37,653 nt of DNA from JAGGVT01 sp965369605 (GTDB taxonomy: Bacteria > JAJVIF01 > JAGGVT01), in the NCBI GenBank assembly GCA_965369605.1, contig CBDURE010000019.1:1-37653 (forward strand). The letters are read 5' to 3'. The position numbers were made by a program, and so were the translations under genes. This document shows positions 15,850 through 23,727 of the stretch, one piece after another (the first letter of the stretch is position 1; every line of letters begins with the position of its first letter). The notes beneath the pieces were generated by a model. That model was not told the origin of the DNA. It ran no database searches and worked only from the letters and a program-made list of their open reading frames with translations.

Positions 15850-17766
15850 ATGAGAACATACCATATTGCGGTTTTTATTTTCTTCATGTTTTTCGGGTAT
15901 GCGGCAGCTGATGAAACACCCGATTACGACTACTTTTTCCTTTTCAATGGCGGTGTTTTCATTCACGAATCCGGGCAGCCATATGAGGCGTTCACGCATT
16001 TTTCAATTCCGCCGAAAAAGCCGTATTCCAACATTGTCCAGATGGGTGACATGACATCCGATGGAGTTCTAATCGCGGTTTTGAAAGGTGATAATGAGCA
16101 TGGATCCCGAATTGACCTTGTTCGAATTGACCCCGATTTGAAAATGACTCCGATGTTCTCGCTGATTAAAAGAGAGAAACTTGCTGAAGGAATGAAAGTT
16201 GACAGGTCATTCGGTGATGTGGATATTGACCCGCATTCTAACGTAGTTGTTTTTTCGGTCATTGAACGAGTTTCAAAAATAGGAGCTACAACTGAAGCGG
16301 ATTACTCATCGAGGATTTACAGAGTGCCGTTGAAAGGCGGCAGCTGTGAGACTATCGGTGAATTTGACTCGGAATGTAAAGCTGTTTCCGCCGGGGGCGG
16401 GATTGCGGCTGTTACAATTCCGACTGAACGATCGGCCAGACAACGGAACAAGATTAAAATGCTGCCGTCGGATGAAACTACATGGCTTGATATCAACGTT
16501 CAGGACTTGGATATAAAAAGCATTGATCTTAGCGATGACGGCAAATCTCTGATTCTTCTTGGCAAGGCGCCATCAAGGAGAAATCCATATAAACTGGAGC
16601 GGATAAAAACATTCAGCAAATCAGGCGTTGAGGTTGACTTGCTTGATGAGTTCGCTCAAACCGATGTCGGCACCGATTACAGGCATACTCTGTCAGGCGA
16701 TTCGATTATCTTTCGGCGTAAATGCGATGCGCCTTGGGGCAAAACATGGATTAATTTCCTCCAAAATTCAGATAGCGCATTGTTCCCGCTTGTTCGCCCT
16801 GATATGCAAATGGAATATACACCGCTTAAGTCACGTAAAACGGATGAAATCGTTCACTCCTATGCTTTAATTTCAGATTCTGCCAACAGTATTCAAGCTA
16901 ATGGCAAGATTCAGCAATGTGGCTCGAACAGCGATGAAGGCTCATTGTTTATCGATATAATCGACGAAACTCATTCGGCAAGAATATTTGACTCCGCGTT
17001 TAACGAGTTGAAATCATGCGATATCGGCAGTGAAAACAATCTTCATGGGATTTACTATGAGAATGACAGTTTGTATTCAATCGCGCAGATTGAACTTGGG
17101 GAAAAACTGCTCTCGTTTGAATCAATCGCCTACGGGAAACTGATGGAACATTCACCTTATGGTGACACCATTCAGCGCGACATTCATCTGGCATGGAATA
17201 TCGGCGGACGAATGTTGGGCATTGAAATCCCTGAAAACAACATGTGCATAGGCGGCGATGATAACAACCTTCACCTTGTTCTGCATTATCCGTCAAAGGG
17301 GATATTTCCCGTTTCGGATTATTTCACGCCGCTTTATATGCTAAATCGTGATAATTGGATGATAGAGCATCCCATGTATCTCCCAAAAGCAAATCAAACA
17401 TCGTGCTATTTCGTCCGCTCATTCGATGATGATGACGGCAATCTGTATATACTTGACTCTCTTCATTCGCGGATTGTTAAATACAGTGAAAATCGAAAAA
17501 AGTTATGGGAACTCGGATGGCTGCCTGAAAATATGCCTCCGCTTGCATTCCCAACCGACATGGCGCTGCATAATGGGAATCTATATATTCTTGACCCGAT
17601 AAACAGTCGCGTCGTTGTGTTCACCCTGGATGGCAAACCGATTCAGGATATTTATCTCGATTCCGACCACGCATCGCTGGATAACACTCTCTTTGGCAGA
17701 ATTGATGAAACGAGTATATCCATTGTAAACCTGGATGATAAAGTGGAAATGAAGTTTGATTTTTAA
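15850..17766 (+). CDS. Secreted protein with NHL/six-bladed-propeller-like C-terminus
   Basis: The signal peptide MRTYHIAVFIFFMFFGYAAA with AxA at 18-20 gives a secreted product of 638 residues. The C-terminal third has two clear NHL-type strands, DDGNLYILDSLHSRIVKY (about 529) and NGNLYILDPINSRVVVF (about 576). More weakly, similar strands with DxxxNVVVF and SDDGKSLILLG motifs occur along the first 450, so the whole may be a large propeller. Propellers of this kind usually bind proteins or glycans. The ATG directly follows the TAA of the glycosyltransferase gene and has AGGAG seven bases upstream, within that gene. Substrate and partner are unknown. Confidence 0.7.
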   Translation: MRTYHIAVFIFFMFFGYAAADETPDYDYFFLFNGGVFIHESGQPYEAFTHFSIPPKKPYSNIVQMGDMTSDGVLIAVLKGDNEHGSRIDLVRIDPDLKMTPMFSLIKREKLAEGMKVDRSFGDVDIDPHSNVVVFSVIERVSKIGATTEADYSSRIYRVPLKGGSCETIGEFDSECKAVSAGGGIAAVTIPTERSARQRNKIKMLPSDETTWLDINVQDLDIKSIDLSDDGKSLILLGKAPSRRNPYKLERIKTFSKSGVEVDLLDEFAQTDVGTDYRHTLSGDSIIFRRKCDAPWGKTWINFLQNSDSALFPLVRPDMQMEYTPLKSRKTDEIVHSYALISDSANSIQANGKIQQCGSNSDEGSLFIDIIDETHSARIFDSAFNELKSCDIGSENNLHGIYYENDSLYSIAQIELGEKLLSFESIAYGKLMEHSPYGDTIQRDIHLAWNIGGRMLGIEIPENNMCIGGDDNNLHLVLHYPSKGIFPVSDYFTPLYMLNRDNWMIEHPMYLPKANQTSCYFVRSFDDDDGNLYILDSLHSRIVKYSENRKKLWELGWLPENMPPLAFPTDMALHNGNLYILDPINSRVVVFTLDGKPIQDIYLDSDHASLDNTLFGRIDETSISIVNLDDKVEMKFDF

Positions 17767-17806
17767 TTATCATAGGGGCGCCGACTCTCCCGGCGTGGTT
17801 GATAAT
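17766..17806. repeat. Nested hairpin between the propeller gene and htrA
   Basis: An outer 7-bp stem (17766-17772 with 17800-17806) encloses an inner 5-bp stem (17779-17783 with 17791-17795). TAGGGGCGCCGA at 17773-17784 is also found, reversed, at the right end of the 28.2-28.5 kb repeat, so this may be a short relative of that element or a weak terminator. No T-run follows it. Confidence 0.45.
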
Positions 17807-17942
17807 GCGTAAATCAGCTTTTATACTGAAAAATATACTCTCGGATAAACCCTCAAATCAAAACACCGATATTGAACCTGCATGAGTTTGCCTGTATCTT
17901 TAATAATGATTTCAGTCACAACACAGACAAGGGATGATATAA

Positions 17943-19508
17943 ATGAAAAACATGAGAAATTTTAACCAGCCACCAGAAAGAAAATCATCTTCATGGATTG
18001 CGACTCTTCTGATTTTCGGGCTTTTATGTATCGGAATCGGATTTGTCATTTCCGCAAATTTCAACGCGATTCCTGAAACTCGCGCGGATAATGTTGCGAC
18101 AGCAGCCAGCTCACCGCAAAGAATCCATGGTGATGGCACAGATATTCTCCGACAGACACAGGAGAGTTTCCGCTCGATTGTTTCAATAGCGAAACCGGCT
18201 GTTGTTACGATTGAGACAAAAAAGGAAGCAAGGTCAATGCCGTTCAATATCAGGCCGCATATCGGACCTGACGACAACTTCTATTTCTTTGATCCTTACA
18301 AACGTGATGATAAGAACAAATCTGATGATGAAAAAGATTATGCTATCACCGGTGGAAGCGGCTTTTTCGTCTCACCGGACGGCTATATTCTGACCAACAA
18401 TCATGTTGTTGACAAAGCTGTTGAGATTACGGTAATCACTGACGACCAGAACAGTTACGACGCTGAACTTGTCGGCACTGACCCAATGACTGATGTGGCT
18501 CTTTTGAAAATCACAAACACTCACGCATTCCCCTATCTTGAACTTGGAAACAGTGAAAACGCGTATATTGGCGACTGGGTAATTGCAATCGGAAGCCCAA
18601 TCAGGCTGGCTCAGACTGTAACAGTCGGGGTTATTTCGGGCAAGAATCGCGAGGACGTTCATGTTGGCGATATCGATTACTCGAATTTTATCCAGACAGA
18701 CGCGGCAATTAATTTCGGAAATTCAGGCGGACCGCTTCTTGATATCAACGGAAAAGTAATCGGAATAAACTCGGCTATTGCCGGTGGAGCGAATATCACG
18801 GGGATTGGCTTCGCGATTCCATCCAATCTTGCGAAATTCGCCTATGAAAATCTTAAATCCCACGGCGAGGTTATTCGTGCGTGGATTGGAGTTACAATTC
18901 AACCTGTCGATTCCGACATGGCTCTCCTTTTCGGACTGGACAAGCCAATGGGAGCATTAGTAAATACTATGGTTGAGGGTGATCCTGCTGACCAGGCCGG
19001 ATTAAATATTGGAGATCTCATCCTTGAAATTGACGGCGATGAAGTTACATCACCTGCAATGCTCAGCAGGTTAATCGCGGAAAAGGAAGTTGGAAAACCA
19101 GTTGAATTCAAAGTTCTTCGAAACAAAAAGCACATGACATTCAAGGTTACTCCATCACGCCGTCCAGCGAATGTTTCAGCAAAAGTTGAAAGCAAACCCG
19201 TTGAGAAGGAATCCCCTATCGGGCTTAGTATCACTGAACTGACAGAAAGAGTACGAACGGAACTCAAGGTGCCGGAGAATATAGATGGCATTATGATTAC
19301 GAAAGTCAGGAAGAATTCCCCTGCTGCCGACAAAATGCTGTTTATGTATGACATCATTTCCGAAGTTGACAATGTGAAGATAAAATCGATTTCCGATTAT
19401 GAAAACGCCCTTTCAAATGCTGATAATGTCGCCCTGATAAAGATATTCCGCCAGAATATCGCGGGAAGCGATTGGACAAGTTTGTATATCGCTGTGCCAC
19501 TGGATTAG
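17943..19508 (+). CDS. HtrA/Deg-family periplasmic serine protease with two PDZ domains
   Basis: A 521-residue Deg protease that degrades or refolds misfolded envelope proteins. One N-terminal membrane segment (about 18-40) anchors it; there is no clear AxA cleavage motif. The trypsin-like domain has the full triad H154 (NNHVV), D184 (MTDVALL) and S261 (NFGNSGGPL). Two PDZ domains follow, at about 312-405 and 425-515. A charged loop (RDDKNKSDDEKD) just before strand one is like the LA loop of DegP and may aid oligomers. TGATATAAATG at the start codon is AT-rich and may be a -10, so an ATG three codons on (17952) is possible. Cell envelope stress regulation would be usual, but no operator is seen. 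Confidence 0.93.
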   Translation: MKNMRNFNQPPERKSSSWIATLLIFGLLCIGIGFVISANFNAIPETRADNVATAASSPQRIHGDGTDILRQTQESFRSIVSIAKPAVVTIETKKEARSMPFNIRPHIGPDDNFYFFDPYKRDDKNKSDDEKDYAITGGSGFFVSPDGYILTNNHVVDKAVEITVITDDQNSYDAELVGTDPMTDVALLKITNTHAFPYLELGNSENAYIGDWVIAIGSPIRLAQTVTVGVISGKNREDVHVGDIDYSNFIQTDAAINFGNSGGPLLDINGKVIGINSAIAGGANITGIGFAIPSNLAKFAYENLKSHGEVIRAWIGVTIQPVDSDMALLFGLDKPMGALVNTMVEGDPADQAGLNIGDLILEIDGDEVTSPAMLSRLIAEKEVGKPVEFKVLRNKKHMTFKVTPSRRPANVSAKVESKPVEKESPIGLSITELTERVRTELKVPENIDGIMITKVRKNSPAADKMLFMYDIISEVDNVKIKSISDYENALSNADNVALIKIFRQNIAGSDWTSLYIAVPLD

Positions 19509-19521
19509 AAAGGTTGTTTTT

Positions 19522-19735
19522 ATATCTCCTCCCCCCCTTAATCCCCCCGCGAGCGGGGGGAGATATTTTTGCATTTGTAAACAATATATCCGCGCCTATA
19601 TACTTGCGAAGGGGTGAAACAACATTCTCCTCGGGTGCCGCCCATACAGCCCTCCGGGCTTTATGGGTGAAATGCTACGAACTTGCACGTTTCACCCACA
19701 AATCACAAAAAGACGTGATTTGTGGGCGGCACCCG
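19522..19735. repeat. Nested palindromic repeat cluster between htrA and the TPR lipoprotein gene
   Basis: Several stems lie side by side. 19522-19527 pairs with 19561-19566 around a C/G-rich 8-bp stem (19543-19550 with 19553-19560), followed by five T's, which can act as an htrA terminator. A 13-bp inverted repeat (19632-19644 with 19723-19735) encloses GGGTGAAA/TTTCACCC (19665-19672, 19690-19697) and a 12-bp stem (19695-19706 with 19715-19726). Bases 19610-19630 match the window start. No coding sequence is supported in this gap. Confidence 0.75.
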
Positions 19736-19811
19736 ATAGTTACCAATAAAAACCATGTTTGAAAATCAACATGCTTTCCCAACACCCTACAAAGCGTGGC
19801 GCTTTTCGGTA

Positions 19812-19820
19812 TGATATAAT
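19812..19820 (+). promoter_or_regulatory. Extended -10 promoter of the TPR lipoprotein gene
   Basis: TGATATAAT is a perfect extended -10 (TGn-TATAAT) 28 bases before the ATG. A -35 is not evident, as is allowed when the extended -10 is perfect. A short leader of about 20 bases with AGGGA as ribosome site follows. Confidence 0.55.
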
Positions 19821-19847
19821 CCTGCTTGTCTTGTAGGGACACACATT

Positions 19848-20471
19848 ATGCGAATACTGATTATTGCATATCTGATTTTCATTCTTCTTTTCACGGTCTC
19901 ATGCCAGGAAACATCACGAACATCGCCTGACAGATTTGATCCTGAAAAACGCGCGCAAATGGCTCAGGAAGCAGCGGCTTTTCTCAGATTAAGCGAACTT
20001 CATTTCGCAAATGGGTTCAGGGAATATGGACTGGAAAATCTCAAGCGAGCGTTTATGAAAAACCCGTACGACCAGGAATCATTCGTTCGCGTAACCAAAA
20101 TCCTTGAGGATGAGGAAGACTGGGAAACTCTGGTTGATTTTTTCAATTACGCCATCTACAAGTACGGCGCTTACGCGATTCTATACAGGAACGTCGGGAT
20201 ATGCTATTACAGAATCGGTGAATTTCACAAGGCAGCGAATTCATTCAGATTCGCTGTCGCGCTGGAATCGGTCAATCCCCAGAATTATGTCTATCTCGCA
20301 CAGTCATACGAGAAACTCAACAAACCTGAGGATGCTTTAAGCACATGGAAACTCCTTTTGATAATTCTTGACAGATTGCCTATGGCACAAAACTCACAAG
20401 AATTTCGCGAACAAGCCGAAAATAATAAGGAAAAGCTGGAACGTTCGATGGGCATCGCCCCATCCGGTTGA
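19848..20471 (+). CDS. TPR lipoprotein
   Basis: A 207-residue protein with a lipoprotein-like signal (MRILIIAYLIFILLFTVSC) and Cys19 as the expected lipid-modified residue. The -3 residue is T rather than the usual L, so the lipobox is slightly off consensus. Residues 35-195 form TPR-type helical pairs such as LYRNVGICYYRIGEFHKAAN and NYVYLAQSYEKLNKPEDALS, about four or five units. TPR lipoproteins often act as assembly factors of envelope machines, for example in pilus or outer-membrane complexes; which one cannot be told here. The ATG follows AGGGA at eight bases. The next gene begins 13 bases downstream. Confidence 0.8.
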   Translation: MRILIIAYLIFILLFTVSCQETSRTSPDRFDPEKRAQMAQEAAAFLRLSELHFANGFREYGLENLKRAFMKNPYDQESFVRVTKILEDEEDWETLVDFFNYAIYKYGAYAILYRNVGICYYRIGEFHKAANSFRFAVALESVNPQNYVYLAQSYEKLNKPEDALSTWKLLLIILDRLPMAQNSQEFREQAENNKEKLERSMGIAPSG

Positions 20472-20484
20472 CAGGAGTTTTAAC

Positions 20485-20823
20485 ATGACTCTTATCATAA
20501 TGTACGCTTTGATGATTTTCGATCTTATGATGACACTCATGCATCATGAGCAGGCTGGTGAGCTTAATCCCATGTTCGCTAAAATCCTTGCCGGTCAACC
20601 AATGATTTTCATCTACCTGAAACTTACCTTTAATTCAGTCGCCGCGCTTGGAATCCTTATACTCTTGAAATACCGCCCTTTCATGGGAAAAATGTTCGCG
20701 GTTATGGGAATGATAATTTACGCGATGGTGGCGTATCTTCATCTGGAAGTTTATCGAGTAAACCACGAACAATCTCCTCTTCTGCCTGATGTAGTTTCAC
20801 TCATAGACAGTTTTTTTTATTAA
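20485..20823 (+). CDS. Small four-helix-like membrane protein (DUF5658-like)
   Basis: The 112-residue protein has three or four hydrophobic helices and an IFDLMMTLMHHEQAGELNPM segment. The D-x-x-x-T plus GELNP arrangement is like the DUF5658 family. ATG 20485 is chosen because AGGAG at 20473-20477 precedes it by seven bases; an earlier in-frame ATG 39 codons upstream lies in the previous gene and is not supported. It is co-transcribed with the TPR lipoprotein and ends 11 bases from the convergent radical-SAM gene. The function of the family is not known to me. Confidence 0.65.
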   Translation: MTLIIMYALMIFDLMMTLMHHEQAGELNPMFAKILAGQPMIFIYLKLTFNSVAALGILILLKYRPFMGKMFAVMGMIIYAMVAYLHLEVYRVNHEQSPLLPDVVSLIDSFFY

Positions 20824-20834
20824 TTGTTGTTTGC

Positions 20835-22283
20835 TCATGTTGCGATTGTTTTTTTTCGCGTGGCATGGTTCATTTCGAGAAATGCCCTGCGAAGAGCGCG
20901 CAACTCAAAAGGTGTTGAATAAATTCCGTTTCGCCAGCGATATTTTGCGATTGGGACCATCAGTCCAACCAGCCATGAGCATTTCCCGTCTTGCGGATAT
21001 ACATTCTCCTCACGGTAATGCGCGCAGGATATAACTGTCTGGAAATTTCGTATTTTTCTAATATGTGAATTATTCAGCCAGTCCGATTTTGAACCTGTTA
21101 ATGAATGCGTATCCCACGGAGGTTCAGCCCAACCCTCCCATGTGTCGGGAAACATTGCATGCGATGCGTATGCGTCGTTAGTCGAATACGGCGTATAGCG
21201 ATAAAGCATTGCAGTTCCTGATGGTGTAATCTTTTTCAATTTTCGAATAAGATTAAAACTACGTTCGATATCCTTTTGCGGATTCGGCGGATATCCAAGC
21301 GTCAGTGAATAATCCGGAATTACACCATGAATGGAGCAGTTTTCAGCAAACTCAAGGAATTGGTTTTGGGATTCAGATTTTTCAATGCCGCTGAGGATAT
21401 CATCATCGCCTGATTCAATTCCCACAAACACACGGCTGAATCCGCTATTAACCAGAAGCCTCCATTCATCATCGGAGTAGTTCAGAAGTTCATCCGCGCG
21501 CGCCATCGACATCCATTTAATCCGAATACCATGCCTGAGGATTTGCTCCGCTATTTCGAGCATTCTTGATTGTTGGACGAATGGTGAGTTGTCTGAGAAT
21601 TCAATGCCATCAATGCCGAACTTATCCGTAAGAATTTGTATTTCGTCCAAAACCTGTCCAGATGGTTTTGAAATCCATTTATGTTTAAAGGATTTGTTCA
21701 CAGCGCAAAAGGCGCATGAGTAGGTGCAGCCGTAACTGGTATGTATATTCGCTATCCTGTTTCCAATAAGCGTTTTTGATATATATTTCTCAAAGTCGAT
21801 TAAATCAATCGCGGGTGATGGTATCCCGTTGTTAAGATTACCTGTGATGATTTTCGATTCGCTTTTTTCCCCGTTTTGAATTGACTTTGCGATATCCACA
21901 ACCGCATCCTCGCCGGGACCTGTAACAACGTAATCGACAAGGCCTGATTTGGCAGCAAGTTCAGGCCATAGAGACGGATGGTATCCGCCCCACACAAGCG
22001 GCAATTCAGGATTTATTATTTTGAGCTGTTTCGCAATTCGAATAGCTTCAGCGGATTGAAGTCCGGTGAAAGAACTTATACCCGCGAAAAGCGCGCCACT
22101 GAGGAGTTCTCTTAGTTCATGGTTGGATGGTTTATCGATGTGATAGTCAATTATTCGAACATCGTAATTTTCTTTCTGCAAGCTGGAAGCGAGTTGTAGA
22201 AGATTCAAAGGGGCGCGGAATCCGCCATGCATTGTTGCGCGCGGCTGGACAAGAATTATATTTCTCTTATCATTCGTTTTCAT
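20835..22283 (-). CDS. B12-binding-type radical SAM enzyme (last gene of the operon)
   Basis: A 482-residue protein with an N-terminal B12-binding-like Rossmann domain (about 8-130, with GGYHPSLWP at 99-107 and TGPGED in the usual GEGE place), then a radical SAM barrel with the cluster motif C186-x3-C190-x2-C193 (YGCTYSCAFC), and a C-terminal extension of about 100 residues. This is the arrangement of B12-dependent radical SAM methyltransferases or cyclases such as BchE and related enzymes. Its 5' end overlaps the stop of the upstream glycosyltransferase gene by 14 bases, so coupling is strong. The substrate is unknown; methylation or C-C rearrangement of a lipid or metabolite is inference. 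Confidence 0.88.
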   Translation of the reverse strand: MKTNDKRNIILVQPRATMHGGFRAPLNLLQLASSLQKENYDVRIIDYHIDKPSNHELRELLSGALFAGISSFTGLQSAEAIRIAKQLKIINPELPLVWGGYHPSLWPELAAKSGLVDYVVTGPGEDAVVDIAKSIQNGEKSESKIITGNLNNGIPSPAIDLIDFEKYISKTLIGNRIANIHTSYGCTYSCAFCAVNKSFKHKWISKPSGQVLDEIQILTDKFGIDGIEFSDNSPFVQQSRMLEIAEQILRHGIRIKWMSMARADELLNYSDDEWRLLVNSGFSRVFVGIESGDDDILSGIEKSESQNQFLEFAENCSIHGVIPDYSLTLGYPPNPQKDIERSFNLIRKLKKITPSGTAMLYRYTPYSTNDAYASHAMFPDTWEGWAEPPWDTHSLTGSKSDWLNNSHIRKIRNFQTVISCAHYREENVYPQDGKCSWLVGLMVPIAKYRWRNGIYSTPFELRALRRAFLEMNHATRKKTIAT

Positions 22284-23727
22284 ACCTGATATAGAACATA
22301 CGCTTGAAATTTGAAATCCTGCTTTCTACAAACCATCTTGGCGGACTGCTTGGTGAAACCATAACAATAATGTCCGGTAATGATTTCTCATCAGTATAGT
22401 CAACATACTCAATCTGTATATGTTTTTCCGAGCCAAATCTGTTTTCAAATGCGAAAAGGTAATAGTAGAAATCGTTTTTGTTAATTTCTTTATCAAATCC
22501 GACCTTCACAGTTTCACCGAATTGCTTCTCCTGCACTAAATCAACAAAGTCTTTAGAAAAAGCAATGTCCGGCTCATTGATTAAAGGCTTGTCGGGAGTA
22601 ACTCCAGCCCACGCCAATAGAGAAAGTGCGCTTATGAACGCTATTATCACAGTGATTTGCGCGCGCCTTATCGCTGATTTTGTATCCCAGTTAATATGTC
22701 GAACAATCAGCCACATTAGCGGGATGAAGGAAATCAGGCTGTATCTAATTGAGTTTACAGGAAGGAATGATTTCTCGATTACATAAAACGATGCCGTGTA
22801 TATCAGTGCCAAAACAAATGCGCCTAATGAGAAAAACAAAAGCAGAAAATCAAATGTGTCGGATATCCGCGTTCTTTTTATCTCAGGCATAAAGAGAACC
22901 AAAGGCACTGCAATTACCAAAAACATGGGAATGAAATTGATTAGCATTCCATATAGAAAACCAAAAGGATTAATTGCAATTGCGTTCAGGGTTGAATCGA
23001 TGTATGGGCTTGTATCGAAACTGCCGTGCGCATTGTAGTTTCTCAATCCCCAGGTCAGGATTACAACGACAAATGAGATCAATCCTGCCAATGCCCACGG
23101 AATTAGTTTCTTGCTTTTTCTGCAAAGTAACACCACACCCAGTATCACAAGTGCAATTGTCGGGAAAAACGGTATTGTGCTTTTTGACAAATACGCCAGC
23201 CCGAGCGCGAATCCGGATGGGATAAGCATCCATGATTGTTTGCGCGATAAATCGAAAAGGTGCAGGAATACGATTATAAGAAGGATTTGGAGATTTTCAG
23301 ATAGGCATTTTGATGAATTGTCTATCATTGCTGCGTGAAGAATCCACACTGCGGTTACAAACAACGCGCTTAAAAGTCCGAAAGATTTTCGTGTCAGGAA
23401 ATATAACGCAATCGCAGTTATCAGCATTAATCGCAAAGACACGGATTTTAACATGTCCAGGCTGAAATACGGGCCGCTGGCATGCAGTGCGATTACCAAT
23501 GGATAAAACGGGGGAAAATGGCATGAAAGAGACGGGCTGTGATTCTCTGAATCCATGACCGGCCCATATTCCATCACGAACTCGCCCGTTTTCAAAAAGC
23601 CTTTCGCCATCGCGGCTTGAAGTACAGCGCCGTGTTCAGGTTCATATATACAAACCGCAAACAATCGAATCGCAATCCCAACCAGAATCGCAATGGCAAG
23701 AGCTGTTTTAAAACCGTTAGTTTTCAT
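22270..23727 (-). CDS. GT-C (GT39/ArnT-like) membrane glycosyltransferase of the radical-SAM operon
   Basis: The 485-residue protein has about ten transmembrane helices and a soluble C-terminal segment of about 110 residues. The first loop holds CIYEPEHGAVLQAAM, with the acidic residues expected for polyprenyl-phosphate-sugar transferases, and CHFPPFYPLVIAL further on is the matching aromatic/proline motif. ATG 23727 (MKTNGF...) is preferred, as GGAG lies six bases upstream; an adjacent ATG at 23730 is too close to it. It overlaps the fusion gene by about 11 bases. It probably adds a sugar on the outer face of the membrane to a product made by its neighbours. The acceptor is not known. Confidence 0.78.
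   Translation of the reverse strand: MKTNGFKTALAIAILVGIAIRLFAVCIYEPEHGAVLQAAMAKGFLKTGEFVMEYGPVMDSENHSPSLSCHFPPFYPLVIALHASGPYFSLDMLKSVSLRLMLITAIALYFLTRKSFGLLSALFVTAVWILHAAMIDNSSKCLSENLQILLIIVFLHLFDLSRKQSWMLIPSGFALGLAYLSKSTIPFFPTIALVILGVVLLCRKSKKLIPWALAGLISFVVVILTWGLRNYNAHGSFDTSPYIDSTLNAIAINPFGFLYGMLINFIPMFLVIAVPLVLFMPEIKRTRISDTFDFLLLFFSLGAFVLALIYTASFYVIEKSFLPVNSIRYSLISFIPLMWLIVRHINWDTKSAIRRAQITVIIAFISALSLLAWAGVTPDKPLINEPDIAFSKDFVDLVQEKQFGETVKVGFDKEINKNDFYYYLFAFENRFGSEKHIQIEYVDYTDEKSLPDIIVMVSPSSPPRWFVESRISNFKRMFYIRYENE

Noticed and set aside
19472..19762. Plus-strand open frame over the repeats after htrA
   Set aside because: It is made of htrA's tail in another frame and palindromic repeats; no coding signal.
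20368..20484. N-terminal extension of the small membrane protein
   Set aside because: It lies in the TPR lipoprotein gene in another frame; AGGAG before ATG 20485 decides the start.
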